Part shown: piece by piece, positions 42,456-53,920 of the stretch | How the letters are laid out: each line of letters begins with the position of its first letter | How positions within the stretch are numbered: the stretch's first letter is position 1 | Assembly: GCA_003574785.1 (NCBI GenBank) | Contig: QORU01000019.1 | Coordinates: 82,716 to 146,715, forward strand | DNA: 64,000 nucleotides | Source of the DNA: Taklimakanibacter deserti | GTDB lineage: Bacteria; Pseudomonadota; Alphaproteobacteria; Rhizobiales; Aestuariivirgaceae | Reading direction: 5' to 3' | Translations under genes and position numbers: made by a program | The notes under the pieces: model-generated | The model's database searches: none | Told to the model about the DNA's origin: nothing | Seen by the model: the letters and a program-made list of their open reading frames with translations, nothing else

Positions 42456-43481
42456 TCAGCTCATTTCATGCTCGGCAATCCAGTCCATATAGGCATGGAA
42501 GGCCTCCTTGCCCGGTCGTGGCCGCCAGTTGGTGTCGCGCTCGATGCGGGCAATGTCATAGGCGCCCCACATGCCATGCTTGAGGGCCGGATCCTGGACG
42601 ATATTGGCCTTATCCGCGGCGCTGATCTCTGCCGTGAGGCCCGGCACTCTTTCGCGCGCCCAGCCGATGATGTCGCCGATGGTCGTAGTCGTGCCGCTGC
42701 CGATATTGTAGTGGCGATAACGCAGTTGCGGGGCGTCGAGGAGTGCGATGATCGCTCGCGCCACGTCGCTCGACTGGATGTAGTCGCCGACCGGCTCCAG
42801 GCTGTTCGGGCGGATCACTTCGCCGGCTAGGGCGAAATGGGCGATGCGGTTCGGCACATGCCGGAAGTTGCGGCTTTCGGTTGCCCGGTCCATGGGCCCA
42901 TAGACCGATGCCAGCCTGACCGAAGCCGCCGACAGGCCGAACAAATCGGCATAGCGGTTGACGACCATTTCGGAAGCGAATTTGGAGATGCCGTAGAGGG
43001 TGAGCGGCGCCACATAGCCGTCTTCGGGCAAGGGCTCGCCGCTCCAGTCTGGCCCATGATGGCGATAGATCGCGCCCGAGCTCACATAGACGAGGCGCCT
43101 GACGCCGGAATGATTGCGCGCCCAGTCCAGCATGCGCACGGTGCCCATCAGATTGACGTCGACGATCCGGGCAGGGTCCTCCGCCTCCGGCTGGCGCTTC
43201 GCTTCCGATGCGCTGCCGCGCGAGATCGGCGTGATCGTCGCGCCATGAACGATGGCGGTGATGTCTTCCGCGTCGAGCGCCGCCGACCATGCCGAGGGAT
43301 CGAGGATGTCGGCGGTGATGACCGTCAGGCGGTCTCGCACCGGTGCAAAGTACTTCTGCGCCATCGCATCGAGACCGGAGCGGTCGAGAATGACGGTGCG
43401 CGCCTTGGGATCGCGATCGAGCCATTCGCGCGCGAGGACGCTCATGACGAAGCCGGTGCCGCCGGTGACGAGGAGGGTCAT
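42456..43481 (-). CDS. NAD(P)-dependent epimerase/dehydratase family protein
   Basis: A 341-residue extended SDR. The N-terminus is LLVTGGTGFVMS (third Gly of GxxGxxG replaced by Met, as in a subset of this family). The active site is VYVSSGAIY plus YGISK, followed by the substrate-binding C-terminal domain. Nucleotide-sugar epimerases share this fold, but the catabolic setting suggests a hydroxy-acid or lactone dehydrogenase activity. It lies 12 bases upstream of the PuuE-like gene and 30 bases downstream of the next SDR. Confidence 0.82.
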   Translation of the reverse strand: MTLLVTGGTGFVMSVLAREWLDRDPKARTVILDRSGLDAMAQKYFAPVRDRLTVITADILDPSAWSAALDAEDITAIVHGATITPISRGSASEAKRQPEAEDPARIVDVNLMGTVRMLDWARNHSGVRRLVYVSSGAIYRHHGPDWSGEPLPEDGYVAPLTLYGISKFASEMVVNRYADLFGLSAASVRLASVYGPMDRATESRNFRHVPNRIAHFALAGEVIRPNSLEPVGDYIQSSDVARAIIALLDAPQLRYRHYNIGSGTTTTIGDIIGWARERVPGLTAEISAADKANIVQDPALKHGMWGAYDIARIERDTNWRPRPGKEAFHAYMDWIAEHEMS

Positions 43482-43511
43482 GTCGAGAAGCCTTGTGTTG
43501 GGAAGACAAAA

Positions 43512-44270
43512 TTACCGTGCCGCATAGCCGCCATCCACCAGCATGTCGGTTCCGGTCACGAAGGAAGCATCGGAAGAGAGCAGGAAGACCGCCGCTGCCG
43601 CGATTTCCTCTGGCTGCGCGATGCGGCCGAGGAGATGCAGAGGGCCGAGGCCGGCATCGGCCGCGGCAAGAGTGGGCCATCGCTTCAGCAGGCGCGCCGT
43701 GGCCACGGCGCCGGGCGACAGGCTGTTGACGCGTATGCCGTGTTGGGCGTGATCGACCGCCATCGCCTTGGCGAGATGGACAAGGCCGGCCTTGGCCGCG
43801 CAATAGGCGACCGACTTGCCGGTGGCGACGCGGGCAAACTGCGAACCGATCAGCACGATCGATCCGCCACCACCCGCAATCATCAGCGGCACGGCGAATT
43901 TGCTGATCAGGAAGGCGCCGGTCAGGCTGACGTCGATCTCGAGCCGCCATGTGGCAGGATCGAGATCGGCGACGGTTCCGTCCGTCGACGGCGCCGCCGC
44001 ATTATGGACCAATCCATCGAGCCGTCCGAACCGCTTGCGCGCCACATCCACGGCATGCTGGGCCGCGTCGATATCGGTGACGTCGCATTCGACCGCCTCG
44101 GCATCCGGTCCGAGCTCTGCCGCCAGCGCCTCGACGGCCTCGGCATTGTGGTCCGCGCAGACGACCTTGCCGCCTTCGGCCTGGCAGCTTTGCGCGATGG
44201 CGGCGCCAATGCCGCTCGCGGCACCGGTGATCAGGATCACCTTGCCGGCCAGCCGGTCGGTCCCGGTCAT
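43512..44270 (-). CDS. SDR-family oxidoreductase
   Basis: A 252-residue classical SDR. It has TGAASGIG, HNAA at the NNAG position, the catalytic Ser in VLIGSQFA, YCAAK and FVTGTDMLVDGG. Its start overlaps the MFS gene stop by four bases. It is one of three SDR-fold enzymes in this operon, so several carbonyl/hydroxyl conversions are expected in the pathway. Confidence 0.86.
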   Translation of the reverse strand: MTGTDRLAGKVILITGAASGIGAAIAQSCQAEGGKVVCADHNAEAVEALAAELGPDAEAVECDVTDIDAAQHAVDVARKRFGRLDGLVHNAAAPSTDGTVADLDPATWRLEIDVSLTGAFLISKFAVPLMIAGGGGSIVLIGSQFARVATGKSVAYCAAKAGLVHLAKAMAVDHAQHGIRVNSLSPGAVATARLLKRWPTLAAADAGLGPLHLLGRIAQPEEIAAAAVFLLSSDASFVTGTDMLVDGGYAAR

Positions 44271-45507
44271 CGATCACCTCCGGCCGCACGTGCGACCGCG
44301 GTCGTGAGCGGCGGGCGCGCCAGATTGAAGCAGGCGGCAATGGCGACGAGAATGCCGCCCGCCCCTAGCACGAACAGCATCGCTTGCGGCGCCGTGCGCT
44401 CCATCAGCCCGGCGGCCAAGCCCGGGGTCAGAATGTTTCCGATCGAGTAGAGCAGCAGCAAGGCGCCCGACGCGGCGACCATGTGGCGGCTGTGAAGCTG
44501 CGAGTTGGCGAAGGCGATCGCCACCGGATAGACGGTGAGCGCCGTGGCGCCGTAAAGGAAGAACAGCACGAACAAGAGCGGCGCGGAGCTTTTGCCGAGC
44601 CAGGCGATCGCGGCGCAGAGGAAAACCGAGAGCAGGCCCTGGATCAGCAGCATGACGCGCCGGTCGAGGCGATCCGAAAGCCAACCGACCGGAGTCTGCG
44701 CCACCATCCCCGCTATGCTGATGGTGGTGACGAGGCCCACTATTGCCGTCGCGGACAGGCCGATGCCGGCACCATAGAGCGGCGTCAGCACGAAGATGTT
44801 CAAATTGGTGATGCCCGCCTGGAAGATGGCGACGACGGTCACAGGCGCCAGGCGGAAGAGGCGGATGAGACCGTAGCTTTCGTCGCGCTGCGGACTTTCA
44901 GGTGCGGCCGAGACAAACGGCAAAGCGGGCCATGGGCCGGACGCAAATTTGGCCAGGAATGCCAGCAGGGCCGTTGCCGCGCTGATGGTGAAGAGGTGCG
45001 GCGAATGCGGGCCGGCCACGGCGAGAAGAAGCTGGCCGAGGAGAACCGCGACCGCGGTCGTCAGCATATAGACGGAGAACAGCGTTCCGCGGTTGTGCTG
45101 CTCGGCATAGAGGTTGATCCAGCTCTCGCAGACGATGAACAGTGCCGACATGGCGAGCCCACCCAACAGCCGGAAGCCGAACCAGGCCGGCATGAAGTCC
45201 GTCAGCATGAAACCCGACGAGGCGAGGGCGGAGATCAGCGTAATCAGCGTGAAGGCGCGCTCATGGCCGAAGCGGGAGACGAGCGGCCGCGTGACCAGGC
45301 AGCCCACCAGGAAGCCGATCGGGTAGGCCGTCAGCACCATTTGCACGATCCATGGCTGGACGGCGGGATTGCTGAGAGCGAGCGAGACGGAAGTGGTGAG
45401 CATGGCGCTGGCGGTGCCGGCGAGGCACACCCGGTTCATGATCGGCAGGATGGCGCGCGAGCGTTCGGCGCGGCTCCAGAAACGCAAAGCTGAGAGCCTG
45501 AACGGCG

Positions 45508-45511
<4 letters not shown>
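44267..45511 (-). CDS. MFS transporter
   Basis: A 414-residue major-facilitator permease with about 12 hydrophobic segments. It has the loop-2 motif GCLVTRPLVSRFGHERAF and a second-half GWLSDRLDRRVMLL. The general look is of the YcaD/MFS_1 group. It overlaps both neighbours by four bases, which ties it to the ABC importer genes upstream and the enzymes downstream. It may export a product or provide a second, low-affinity uptake route. Confidence 0.85.
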
Positions 45512-47564
<2,053 letters not shown>

Positions 47565-47568
<4 letters not shown>

Positions 47569-48446
47569 GGCTTCCAGGCCTCGCGCAGGCCGTCGGCCAG
47601 GAGGTTGAAGCCCAAAACCAGGCTGACGATGGCAAAGGAAGGCACGAGCGACATCAGCGGCCAGACATTGAGGACGGTGGTGCTCTCCTTGACCATGCCG
47701 CCCCAGTCGGGATTGGGCGGCGGCAGGCCGAGGCCAAGAAAGCCCAATATGCCGATGGTGATGATCGTGTAGCCGATGCGCAGACAGGCATCGACGATCA
47801 GCATGCTGCGGCAGTTCGGCAAGAGCTCGACGAGCATGATGAACAAGGTGCTCTCGCCGCGCAGCCGGGCGGCTGCGATATATTCCTGGTGTTTCAGGCC
47901 AAGCACGAGACCGCGCGTGATGCGGCCTATGCCGGGTGCCGAGGCGATCGTCGTGGCGATGACGATGTTGATGATGGAAGGGCCGATATTGGCGATCAGG
48001 ATGACGTAGAGCACCAGCACCGGAAAGGCGAGGATGACATCGGAAAAGCGGCTGATCACGGCATCGATCCAGCCGCCATAATAGCCCGCCAGCATGCCCA
48101 TGGTGATGCCGACGATCATGGCGACGGCGACCGAGAGCGGCGCCACCGTCAGCACCGTGCGGGCGCCGAATATCAGGCGCGACAGCTGATCGCGGCCGAG
48201 AATGTCGGTGCCGAGCCAGTGGGTTGCCGACGGCGTCGGATCGACCATCGCCGTGACATCCTGCTCGGTCGGTGAGTAGAGCGGCAGGATCGGCGCGAAG
48301 AGGGCGGCCAGGACCCAGAAGGCCACGATGAACAAGCCGATCATCGCCGTGCGGGAGCGCAATATCCGCGTCCACTGCCGGCGCTTGATGATCTTCGCGC
48401 TCGCGGCCCTCGCTTCCATCGCGCCTTGTTCGGTCAACACGCTCAT
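47565..48446 (-). CDS. ABC transporter permease, DppC type
   Basis: A 293-residue permease with an N-terminal OppC segment. WLGTDILGRDQLSRLIFGARTVL and the EAA loop region KHQEYIAAARLRGESTLFIMLVELLPN are characteristic. It overlaps the DppB-type gene and the fused ATPase by four bases on either side. Confidence 0.91.
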
Positions 48447-49456
48447 CGCAATCTTATCCGCGGATCGAGCAGCATGTAACCGAGATCGCCGATGAACTGG
48501 GTTGTGACCGCGATGGCCACGGTGATCAGCGTGGCCGCCTCGATTGTGGCGATGTCGCCGAACAGGCTGGCATCGAGAAGCAGCCGGCCGAAGCCCGGAT
48601 AGGCGAAGACCAGCTCGGTGACGACGACGCCGCTGATCAGGAAGTTGATCTGCAGGAGGAGGACGGTGAACGGCGCGATCATGGCATTGCGTAGCGCATG
48701 GCCGAGGACGACTTGCCTTGTGCTCATGCCCTTCAGCACGGCGGTTCGGATATAGGGTTTCTCCATGACGCCGATCATCGAGACGCGGATCATGCGGGCG
48801 ACATAGCCGAAATCATAGATCACCAGCACCGCGACCGGCAGCACGAGCTGCGAGGGGATCGACCAGCCGCTGCCGGTGTCGAGCGAGCTGGTGCCGGGCA
48901 GTAGCGGCCATAGGATCACGAACAACGTCACCAGGAAGACGCCCGAGGCGAATTCCGGGATCGAGGTGAAGGTGATGGAGACGACCGAAAGCGAACGGTC
49001 GAGGATGCCGCCCTCCTTCAGTCCGGAAAGGACGCCGAATAGGATCGACAGCGGCACGATCAGCATGAAGGCGAGGCCGCCGAGAATGGCGGTGTTGCCG
49101 AGCCTGTCCCAGATGACGTCGTTCACCGGCAGCTTGTTCAATGTCGAATAGCCGAAATTGCCGAAATAGCGGGCACCACGGGGATCCGTGAAGTTAAGGC
49201 CGGTGCTCGGATCCTGCAGCGGATCGGAAATGATGCCGAGAAGCACGCCGGCCCAGCGGCCATAGCGCACGACTAGGGGATCGTCGGCCTTCAGCTTTTG
49301 GGTCAGGAGGTCGACCTGCTCTTGCGTGGCGAAAGGCCCGAGAGACTTGCGCGCCACGCTGCCCGGCGTGAATTCGCAGACGGCGAAGACCAGGAATGAT
49401 GCGGCAACCATGGTAACCAGCATCATCGCCAGCCGCTTCGCCAGGAATGTTGCCAT
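48443..49456 (-). CDS. ABC transporter permease, DppB type
   Basis: A 337-residue permease. The N-terminal segment includes FTPGSVARKSLGPFATQEQVD, longer than usual between the first helix and the core. The C-terminal VVVTELVFAYPGFGRLLLDASLFGD is the DppB signature. It follows the binding-protein gene by 76 bases, which contain a strong hairpin, and overlaps the DppC-type gene by four. Confidence 0.91.
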   Translation of the reverse strand: MATFLAKRLAMMLVTMVAASFLVFAVCEFTPGSVARKSLGPFATQEQVDLLTQKLKADDPLVVRYGRWAGVLLGIISDPLQDPSTGLNFTDPRGARYFGNFGYSTLNKLPVNDVIWDRLGNTAILGGLAFMLIVPLSILFGVLSGLKEGGILDRSLSVVSITFTSIPEFASGVFLVTLFVILWPLLPGTSSLDTGSGWSIPSQLVLPVAVLVIYDFGYVARMIRVSMIGVMEKPYIRTAVLKGMSTRQVVLGHALRNAMIAPFTVLLLQINFLISGVVVTELVFAYPGFGRLLLDASLFGDIATIEAATLITVAIAVTTQFIGDLGYMLLDPRIRLR

Positions 49457-49492
49457 CAGCCGGTCGGTTCCGTTCCTTGCTCGATCAGTTTA

Positions 49493-49522
49493 TTCCCGGC
49501 CGCGCGCCTGGGCGGCCGGGAA
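49493..49522 (-). terminator. Strong hairpin between binding-protein and permease genes (attenuator-like)
   Basis: Perfect 11-bp arms TTCCCGGCCGC and GCGGCCGGGAA flank an 8-base loop. On the transcribed strand it is followed by AATAAACTG rather than a long U run. It is therefore more likely an mRNA-stabilising or partly terminating stem that raises binding-protein over permease expression than a full terminator. Confidence 0.55.
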
Positions 49523-49532
49523 CGGCGGAAAG

Positions 49533-51206
49533 TCAGGCGGTGGCGACCGCATAGCTGTGGGCAAAGATATATTGCGAGGGGTGCAGTTCGAAACCCTTCA
49601 CCTTCTTGTCCATCACGGTCGAGAACACACGCCAGAATGGCTGCACGATCGGGCCCTCATCCTGCATGATCGCCTCGATCTTGGCCATGACCTTGCTGCG
49701 CTCCTTGGGATCGAGAATGCCCTCGGCTTGCGTAAGCAGCTTGTCGAACTCGGCATTCGAGAAGTGCGACTCGTTCCAGGCCGCATTCGAGCGGTAGGCC
49801 AGCCCAAGCGTCATGATGGCGAGCGGCCGGTGGCCCCAGGCCGTCAGGCTGAACGGTGCCGCCGTCCACACTTCCCAATATTGGGCGCTCGGCAGCGACT
49901 TGATGTTGATCTTGATGCCGACGTCCTTGAACTGCTCAGCCAGGGCCTGGGCGGTATTCAGCTCCCAGATCGGATCGGGTCGAGTGACCATGTCGTATTC
50001 GAAGCCGTCGGGAAAGCCGGCATCGGCCAGCAGCTTTTTCGCCTTGTCGATGTCGCGGCCGTATTTCGGCAATGCCGCATATTCCGGATGCGAGGGCGCG
50101 ACATGGTGGTCTTCGGCGGGCGTACCGGCGCCCAGCAGCACGGTCTGGATGATCTTGTCGCGGTCGATGGCGTGGCGCATCGCCTGGCGCACGCGCTTGT
50201 CCTTGAACTGCTCGACCTCGGGATGCATGCGGGCGACGATGGTCTGCGTCGTCTCCACCGTATAGACCGCGACATGCGGGAAGGCCTTCATCGAATTGAT
50301 CTGCACGGCGTCGGCTTCCGAGAGGCCGTCGACCTGCTTCGACGCCATCGCGGCGATGCCGGCGCTGGGATTGTCGCCGAGATCGACGAACTCGAAGGTG
50401 TCAAGATAGGGGCCATCGCCCCAATAATCGCTGCGCGCTTTGTATTTCGCAGCCTTGCCGACCGTGTACTCGACGATCTCGAAGGGGCCCGTGCCATTGG
50501 CGCCGGCACCGAAGGCGCCCTTCTCCTCCGGATCGAGAATGAACATCGGATAATGGAAGAGATGCTCGGCCACGGCGATCTGCGGCGATGATGTATTGAG
50601 CCGCACCGTGTGGTCATCGACCTTCTCGATGGCCTTGTCCGACCACAGCCGGCTCGACTTCTTCGGGTTTCCCTTGTCGTCCTTTTCGCCGGTCTCGTAT
50701 TCTTCGACCAGATAACCGGTGAACAGGCCCAGCATCGATGAGCCGATCTTGGGATCGCAGACCCGCTTGAGATTCCAGATCACATCGTCGGCCGTCAGCG
50801 GCCGGCCTTTGCGCCACTTCACATCCTTGCGCAAATGCAGGGTCCAGCTCTTGAGATCGTCGCTGACCTCCCATTTCTCGAGCAGATAGGGATGGGTGAT
50901 GTTGTTGCGGTCGGTGATGGTCAGATATTCGCAGACCTGCCGGATGACGTTCGATTTCTCAGCGAAATCGGCAAGGTGCGGGTCCTTGATCTCCATGCAG
51001 CGCATGCCGATGCGCAGATTGCCGCCCTTGGGCATGGCCGCGGCCCGCGCCGCGCCGATGGGCTCGGCGATCCCCGCCATGGCATAGGCGGCACTTGCCG
51101 AGAGGCCGAGCAGGGTCGATTTGCGCAGGAAATCCCGGCGGCTGATGCTCCCCTCATTGAGCTGGCCGAGGAGCGTCGGAATATAGGGATGCGTTGTCTT
51201 ATCCAC
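49533..51206 (-). CDS. ABC transporter solute-binding protein, Tat-exported, peptide type
   Basis: A 557-residue SBP_bac_5 protein. Translation starts at GTG 51206 with GGGAGG eight bases upstream. A twin-arginine signal is present: ISRRDFLRKS (Arg23-Arg24) followed by a hydrophobic stretch ending in AARAAA. The core includes KWEVSDDLKSWTLHLRKDVKWRKG and a C-terminal WRVFSTVMDKKVKGFELHP. It is not a close relative of the two binding proteins at 3.5 and 10.2 kb. It is the first gene of the minus operon and is divergent from the FAD/GcvT dehydrogenase. Ligand unknown. Confidence 0.9.
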   Translation of the reverse strand: MDKTTHPYIPTLLGQLNEGSISRRDFLRKSTLLGLSASAAYAMAGIAEPIGAARAAAMPKGGNLRIGMRCMEIKDPHLADFAEKSNVIRQVCEYLTITDRNNITHPYLLEKWEVSDDLKSWTLHLRKDVKWRKGRPLTADDVIWNLKRVCDPKIGSSMLGLFTGYLVEEYETGEKDDKGNPKKSSRLWSDKAIEKVDDHTVRLNTSSPQIAVAEHLFHYPMFILDPEEKGAFGAGANGTGPFEIVEYTVGKAAKYKARSDYWGDGPYLDTFEFVDLGDNPSAGIAAMASKQVDGLSEADAVQINSMKAFPHVAVYTVETTQTIVARMHPEVEQFKDKRVRQAMRHAIDRDKIIQTVLLGAGTPAEDHHVAPSHPEYAALPKYGRDIDKAKKLLADAGFPDGFEYDMVTRPDPIWELNTAQALAEQFKDVGIKINIKSLPSAQYWEVWTAAPFSLTAWGHRPLAIMTLGLAYRSNAAWNESHFSNAEFDKLLTQAEGILDPKERSKVMAKIEAIMQDEGPIVQPFWRVFSTVMDKKVKGFELHPSQYIFAHSYAVATA

Positions 51207-51318
51207 GGTCTTGACCTCCCAGTTATCGGCGCCGCTGATCCGCGGCACTCTTTGTCCCGAGCAAAAGCTACACGCCGTCAACCGGCTCACAAACGAAAGT
51301 TGATATGCCTATGGCTTC

Positions 51319-51364
51319 GTTTTTTTTGGCCATCTTGGCTTCGAAAAGCGGCGCCGGCCGCTTT
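51319..51364. promoter_or_regulatory. Divergent control region: shared T-tract motif and a 20-bp palindrome
   Basis: The 278-base gap between the binding-protein gene and the FAD/GcvT gene holds two notable elements. TTTTTTTGGCCAT (51321-51333) repeats a motif beside the LysR gene. AAAGCGGC-GCCG-GCCGCTTT (51345-51364) is a perfect 8-bp inverted repeat. TGGCTTCG also occurs twice, 24 bases apart. I see no gene in the gap. Confidence 0.45.
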
Positions 51365-51484
51365 ACAGGCGTTTCCCACGTTATCTAGATAGCCTGCGCT
51401 CGAAAAACTGGGGTCATTGAGCTCCAACTGCCCACATCCATGACGGGGAAATTTGCGCCGCCCCGAAAGAGGGACGAATTCAAG

Positions 51485-53905
51485 ATGCGAACCCACGCCC
51501 AGGCTGTAGTGATCGGCGGCGGCCTGATCGGATGCTCGATCCTCTACCATCTCGCGAAACAGGGCTGGCGAGATGTCGTGCTGTTCGAGCGCGACGAGCT
51601 GACCTCCGGTTCCACCTGGCATGCCGCCGCAAACATCCACGGGCTGCATGATGTGACCAACATCAGCCGCCTGCAGCACTATACGATGGCGCTCTACAAG
51701 GAGCTGGAAAAGGAGACCGGCCAGGGCTGCGGCATTTTCCAGCCGGGTTCGCTCTATCTGGCCCAGACCGAGGCGCGCGAGCATCAGCTCAGATTGCAGG
51801 AGGCCAAGGCCCGCCGCTACGACATGAATTTCTATGAAGTGGACCGTAGCGAGGCGGAGCGGCTGCATCCGCTGGTCGATTTCGACGGCATTCGCTGCAT
51901 CATGTACGAGCCCGAAGGCGGCAATGTCGATCCGTCCGGCGTAACCGCCGCCTATGCCGCTGGGGCCCGCCAGCGCGGCGCCGAAATTCACCGCTTCACC
52001 GCGGTGACGGGAACCGAGCAGCGCCCGGATGGAAGCTGGACCGTGCGCACGACCAAAGGCGATGTGCACGCCGAGTGGGTCGTCAATGCCGCGGGCCTGT
52101 GGGCGCGCGAGGTCGCCGCCTTGGCGGGGCTCGAGCTGCCCCTCATCCCGACGGAGCATCAGTATTTCGTGACCGAGACCATACCGGAGATCGCAGGAAT
52201 GGGCCGGCGGCTGCCTTCGGTCGCCGACCGCGACGGCGAATATTATTTGCGCCAGGAAGGATTGGGACTGCTCATCGGCGCCTATGAGCGGGCGATGAAG
52301 TTCTGGGCCGAGGACGGTACGCCCAAGGATTTCGGTCACGAGCTGTTTCCCGACGATCTGGAGCGCATCGAGGAAAATATGCTGCGCGCCATCGCCCGCG
52401 TTCCGGCGGTGGGACGGGCGGGCGTGAAGAAGGTCATCAACGGTCCGATGATCTGGTCGCCCGACAGCGCGGCCCTGTTCGGTCCGATCCCCGAATTGCG
52501 CAATTATTTCTGCTGCGCCGGCATCATTCCGGGTTTCTCGCAGTCGGGCGGCCTGGGGCGCCTGGCGGCCGAATGGATGATCGAGGGCGAGCCGACGCAC
52601 GATATGTTCGGCTGGGACCTGGCACGCTTCGGCCATTGGGCCGGCAAGGACTTCACCAAGGCGCGTGTCCGCGACCAGTACAGCCATCGTTTCAAAATCC
52701 ATTTCCCGAATGAGGAGCGCGCCGCCGGCCGGCCGGTGCGCACGCGTCCGACCTATGCGCTGCAAAAGGACATGGGCGGCGTTTTCGGGCTCAATTTCGG
52801 CTGGGAGCACCCGCTGTGGTTCGCGGTCGACGGCGAGCCGCGCGAAGAGACAGTCGGCTTCACCCGGCAGAACTGGTGGCATCCGGTGGGGCGTGAAGCG
52901 CTCATGCTGCGCGAGAAGGTGGGCGTCATCGACATTTCGAACTTCGCCAAATACGAGGTCAAAGGAGCGGGCGCCGAGGCCTGGCTCAACGCGCTCTTCG
53001 CCAACAAGATGCCCTCGCGTGTTGGAAGGTCGTGCCTGACCCCGCTTATCGGCAAGCGGGGCGGGATCGCCGGCGATTTCACCGTGACCCGGCTCGGCCA
53101 GGACGAATTCAGGATGTTCGGCTCAGGCATGGCGGAGCGCTACCATCAGCGCTTCTTCGGAATGGTGCCCTTGCCGGCGGGCACGACATTCCGCTCGGTG
53201 ACCAATGACATGTGCGGCTTCAACGTCGCCGGTCCCAAGTCCCGCGACCTCCTGCAGCGCCTGACCAATGATGATCTGACGACGCCGTCCTTCCCCTTCA
53301 TGAGCTCGCGCCGCATCACCGTCGCCGGCGTCGACGTCATCGCCTTGCGCGTGTCCTTCACCGGCGATCTCGGCTGGGAGCTCTATTGCGAGGAGAAGGA
53401 TCAGGTAAGGCTCTATACGACGCTGATCGATGCCGCCCGCCAGGAAGGCGGCGGGCCGGTCGGCTCGCGCGCGTTGCTGTCGCTCAGGGTGGAAAAGGGC
53501 TATGGCAGCTGGGGACGTGAATATTCGCCGGAATACTGGCCCCAGGAAGTGAAGCTCGATCGGCTGATCAAGCTGGAGAAGGGCGCCTTCCTCAACCGCG
53601 ACGCCTATGTCGGGATCGCCGACAAGCCGGCGCGTGACGAGCTGATCATGATCGCGATCGAAGCGAAGAATGCCGATGCCTCGGGCGGCGAGCCGATCTT
53701 TCTGCCCGACGGCACCCCGGTCGGGCAGGTAACGTCCGGCGCCTACGGCTATTCGGTGGGCATGTCGCTGGCTTTGGGCTATGTCAAAGCGGGAACGGCA
53801 AAGTCCGGGGACGCGCTGACGGTCGCCATACTGGGTGAGCCGCATCCGGCCAAATTGCTGGAGCGTCCGCCCTTCGATCCGGACGGACACCGGTTACGCG
53901 CGTGA
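51485..53905 (+). CDS. FAD-dependent oxidoreductase with GcvT domains (dimethylglycine/sarcosine dehydrogenase family)
   Basis: An 806-residue protein. The N-terminal DAO domain has VVIGGGLIGCSILYHLA. The STWHAAAN motif contains the His that carries covalent FAD in dimethylglycine dehydrogenase. Next come an FAO_M-type linker and, from about residue 430, GCV_T and C-terminal aminomethyltransferase domains (VGVIDISNFAKYEVKGAGAEAWLN, SFTGDLGWELY, GEPIFLPDGTPVGQVTSGAYGYSVG). Relatives oxidise N-methyl groups and pass the C1 unit to tetrahydrofolate. The ATG at 51485 has GAGGGA upstream. Sharing a control region with the importer and a transcript with a hydantoinase suggests an N-methylated cyclic substrate or its opened product. 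Confidence 0.88.
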   Translation: MRTHAQAVVIGGGLIGCSILYHLAKQGWRDVVLFERDELTSGSTWHAAANIHGLHDVTNISRLQHYTMALYKELEKETGQGCGIFQPGSLYLAQTEAREHQLRLQEAKARRYDMNFYEVDRSEAERLHPLVDFDGIRCIMYEPEGGNVDPSGVTAAYAAGARQRGAEIHRFTAVTGTEQRPDGSWTVRTTKGDVHAEWVVNAAGLWAREVAALAGLELPLIPTEHQYFVTETIPEIAGMGRRLPSVADRDGEYYLRQEGLGLLIGAYERAMKFWAEDGTPKDFGHELFPDDLERIEENMLRAIARVPAVGRAGVKKVINGPMIWSPDSAALFGPIPELRNYFCCAGIIPGFSQSGGLGRLAAEWMIEGEPTHDMFGWDLARFGHWAGKDFTKARVRDQYSHRFKIHFPNEERAAGRPVRTRPTYALQKDMGGVFGLNFGWEHPLWFAVDGEPREETVGFTRQNWWHPVGREALMLREKVGVIDISNFAKYEVKGAGAEAWLNALFANKMPSRVGRSCLTPLIGKRGGIAGDFTVTRLGQDEFRMFGSGMAERYHQRFFGMVPLPAGTTFRSVTNDMCGFNVAGPKSRDLLQRLTNDDLTTPSFPFMSSRRITVAGVDVIALRVSFTGDLGWELYCEEKDQVRLYTTLIDAARQEGGGPVGSRALLSLRVEKGYGSWGREYSPEYWPQEVKLDRLIKLEKGAFLNRDAYVGIADKPARDELIMIAIEAKNADASGGEPIFLPDGTPVGQVTSGAYGYSVGMSLALGYVKAGTAKSGDALTVAILGEPHPAKLLERPPFDPDGHRLRA

Positions 53906-53920
53906 GCCGCGGGACTCTCC

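Noticed and set aside
42610..44450. 446-codon minus and 537-codon plus frames around the epimerase and SDR genes
   Set aside because: They cross the boundaries of real genes in other frames and show no protein family features.
51287..52882. 531-codon minus frame over the FAD/GcvT gene
   Set aside because: It is antisense to the well-conserved oxidoreductase and would cover the divergent promoter; it has no family signature.
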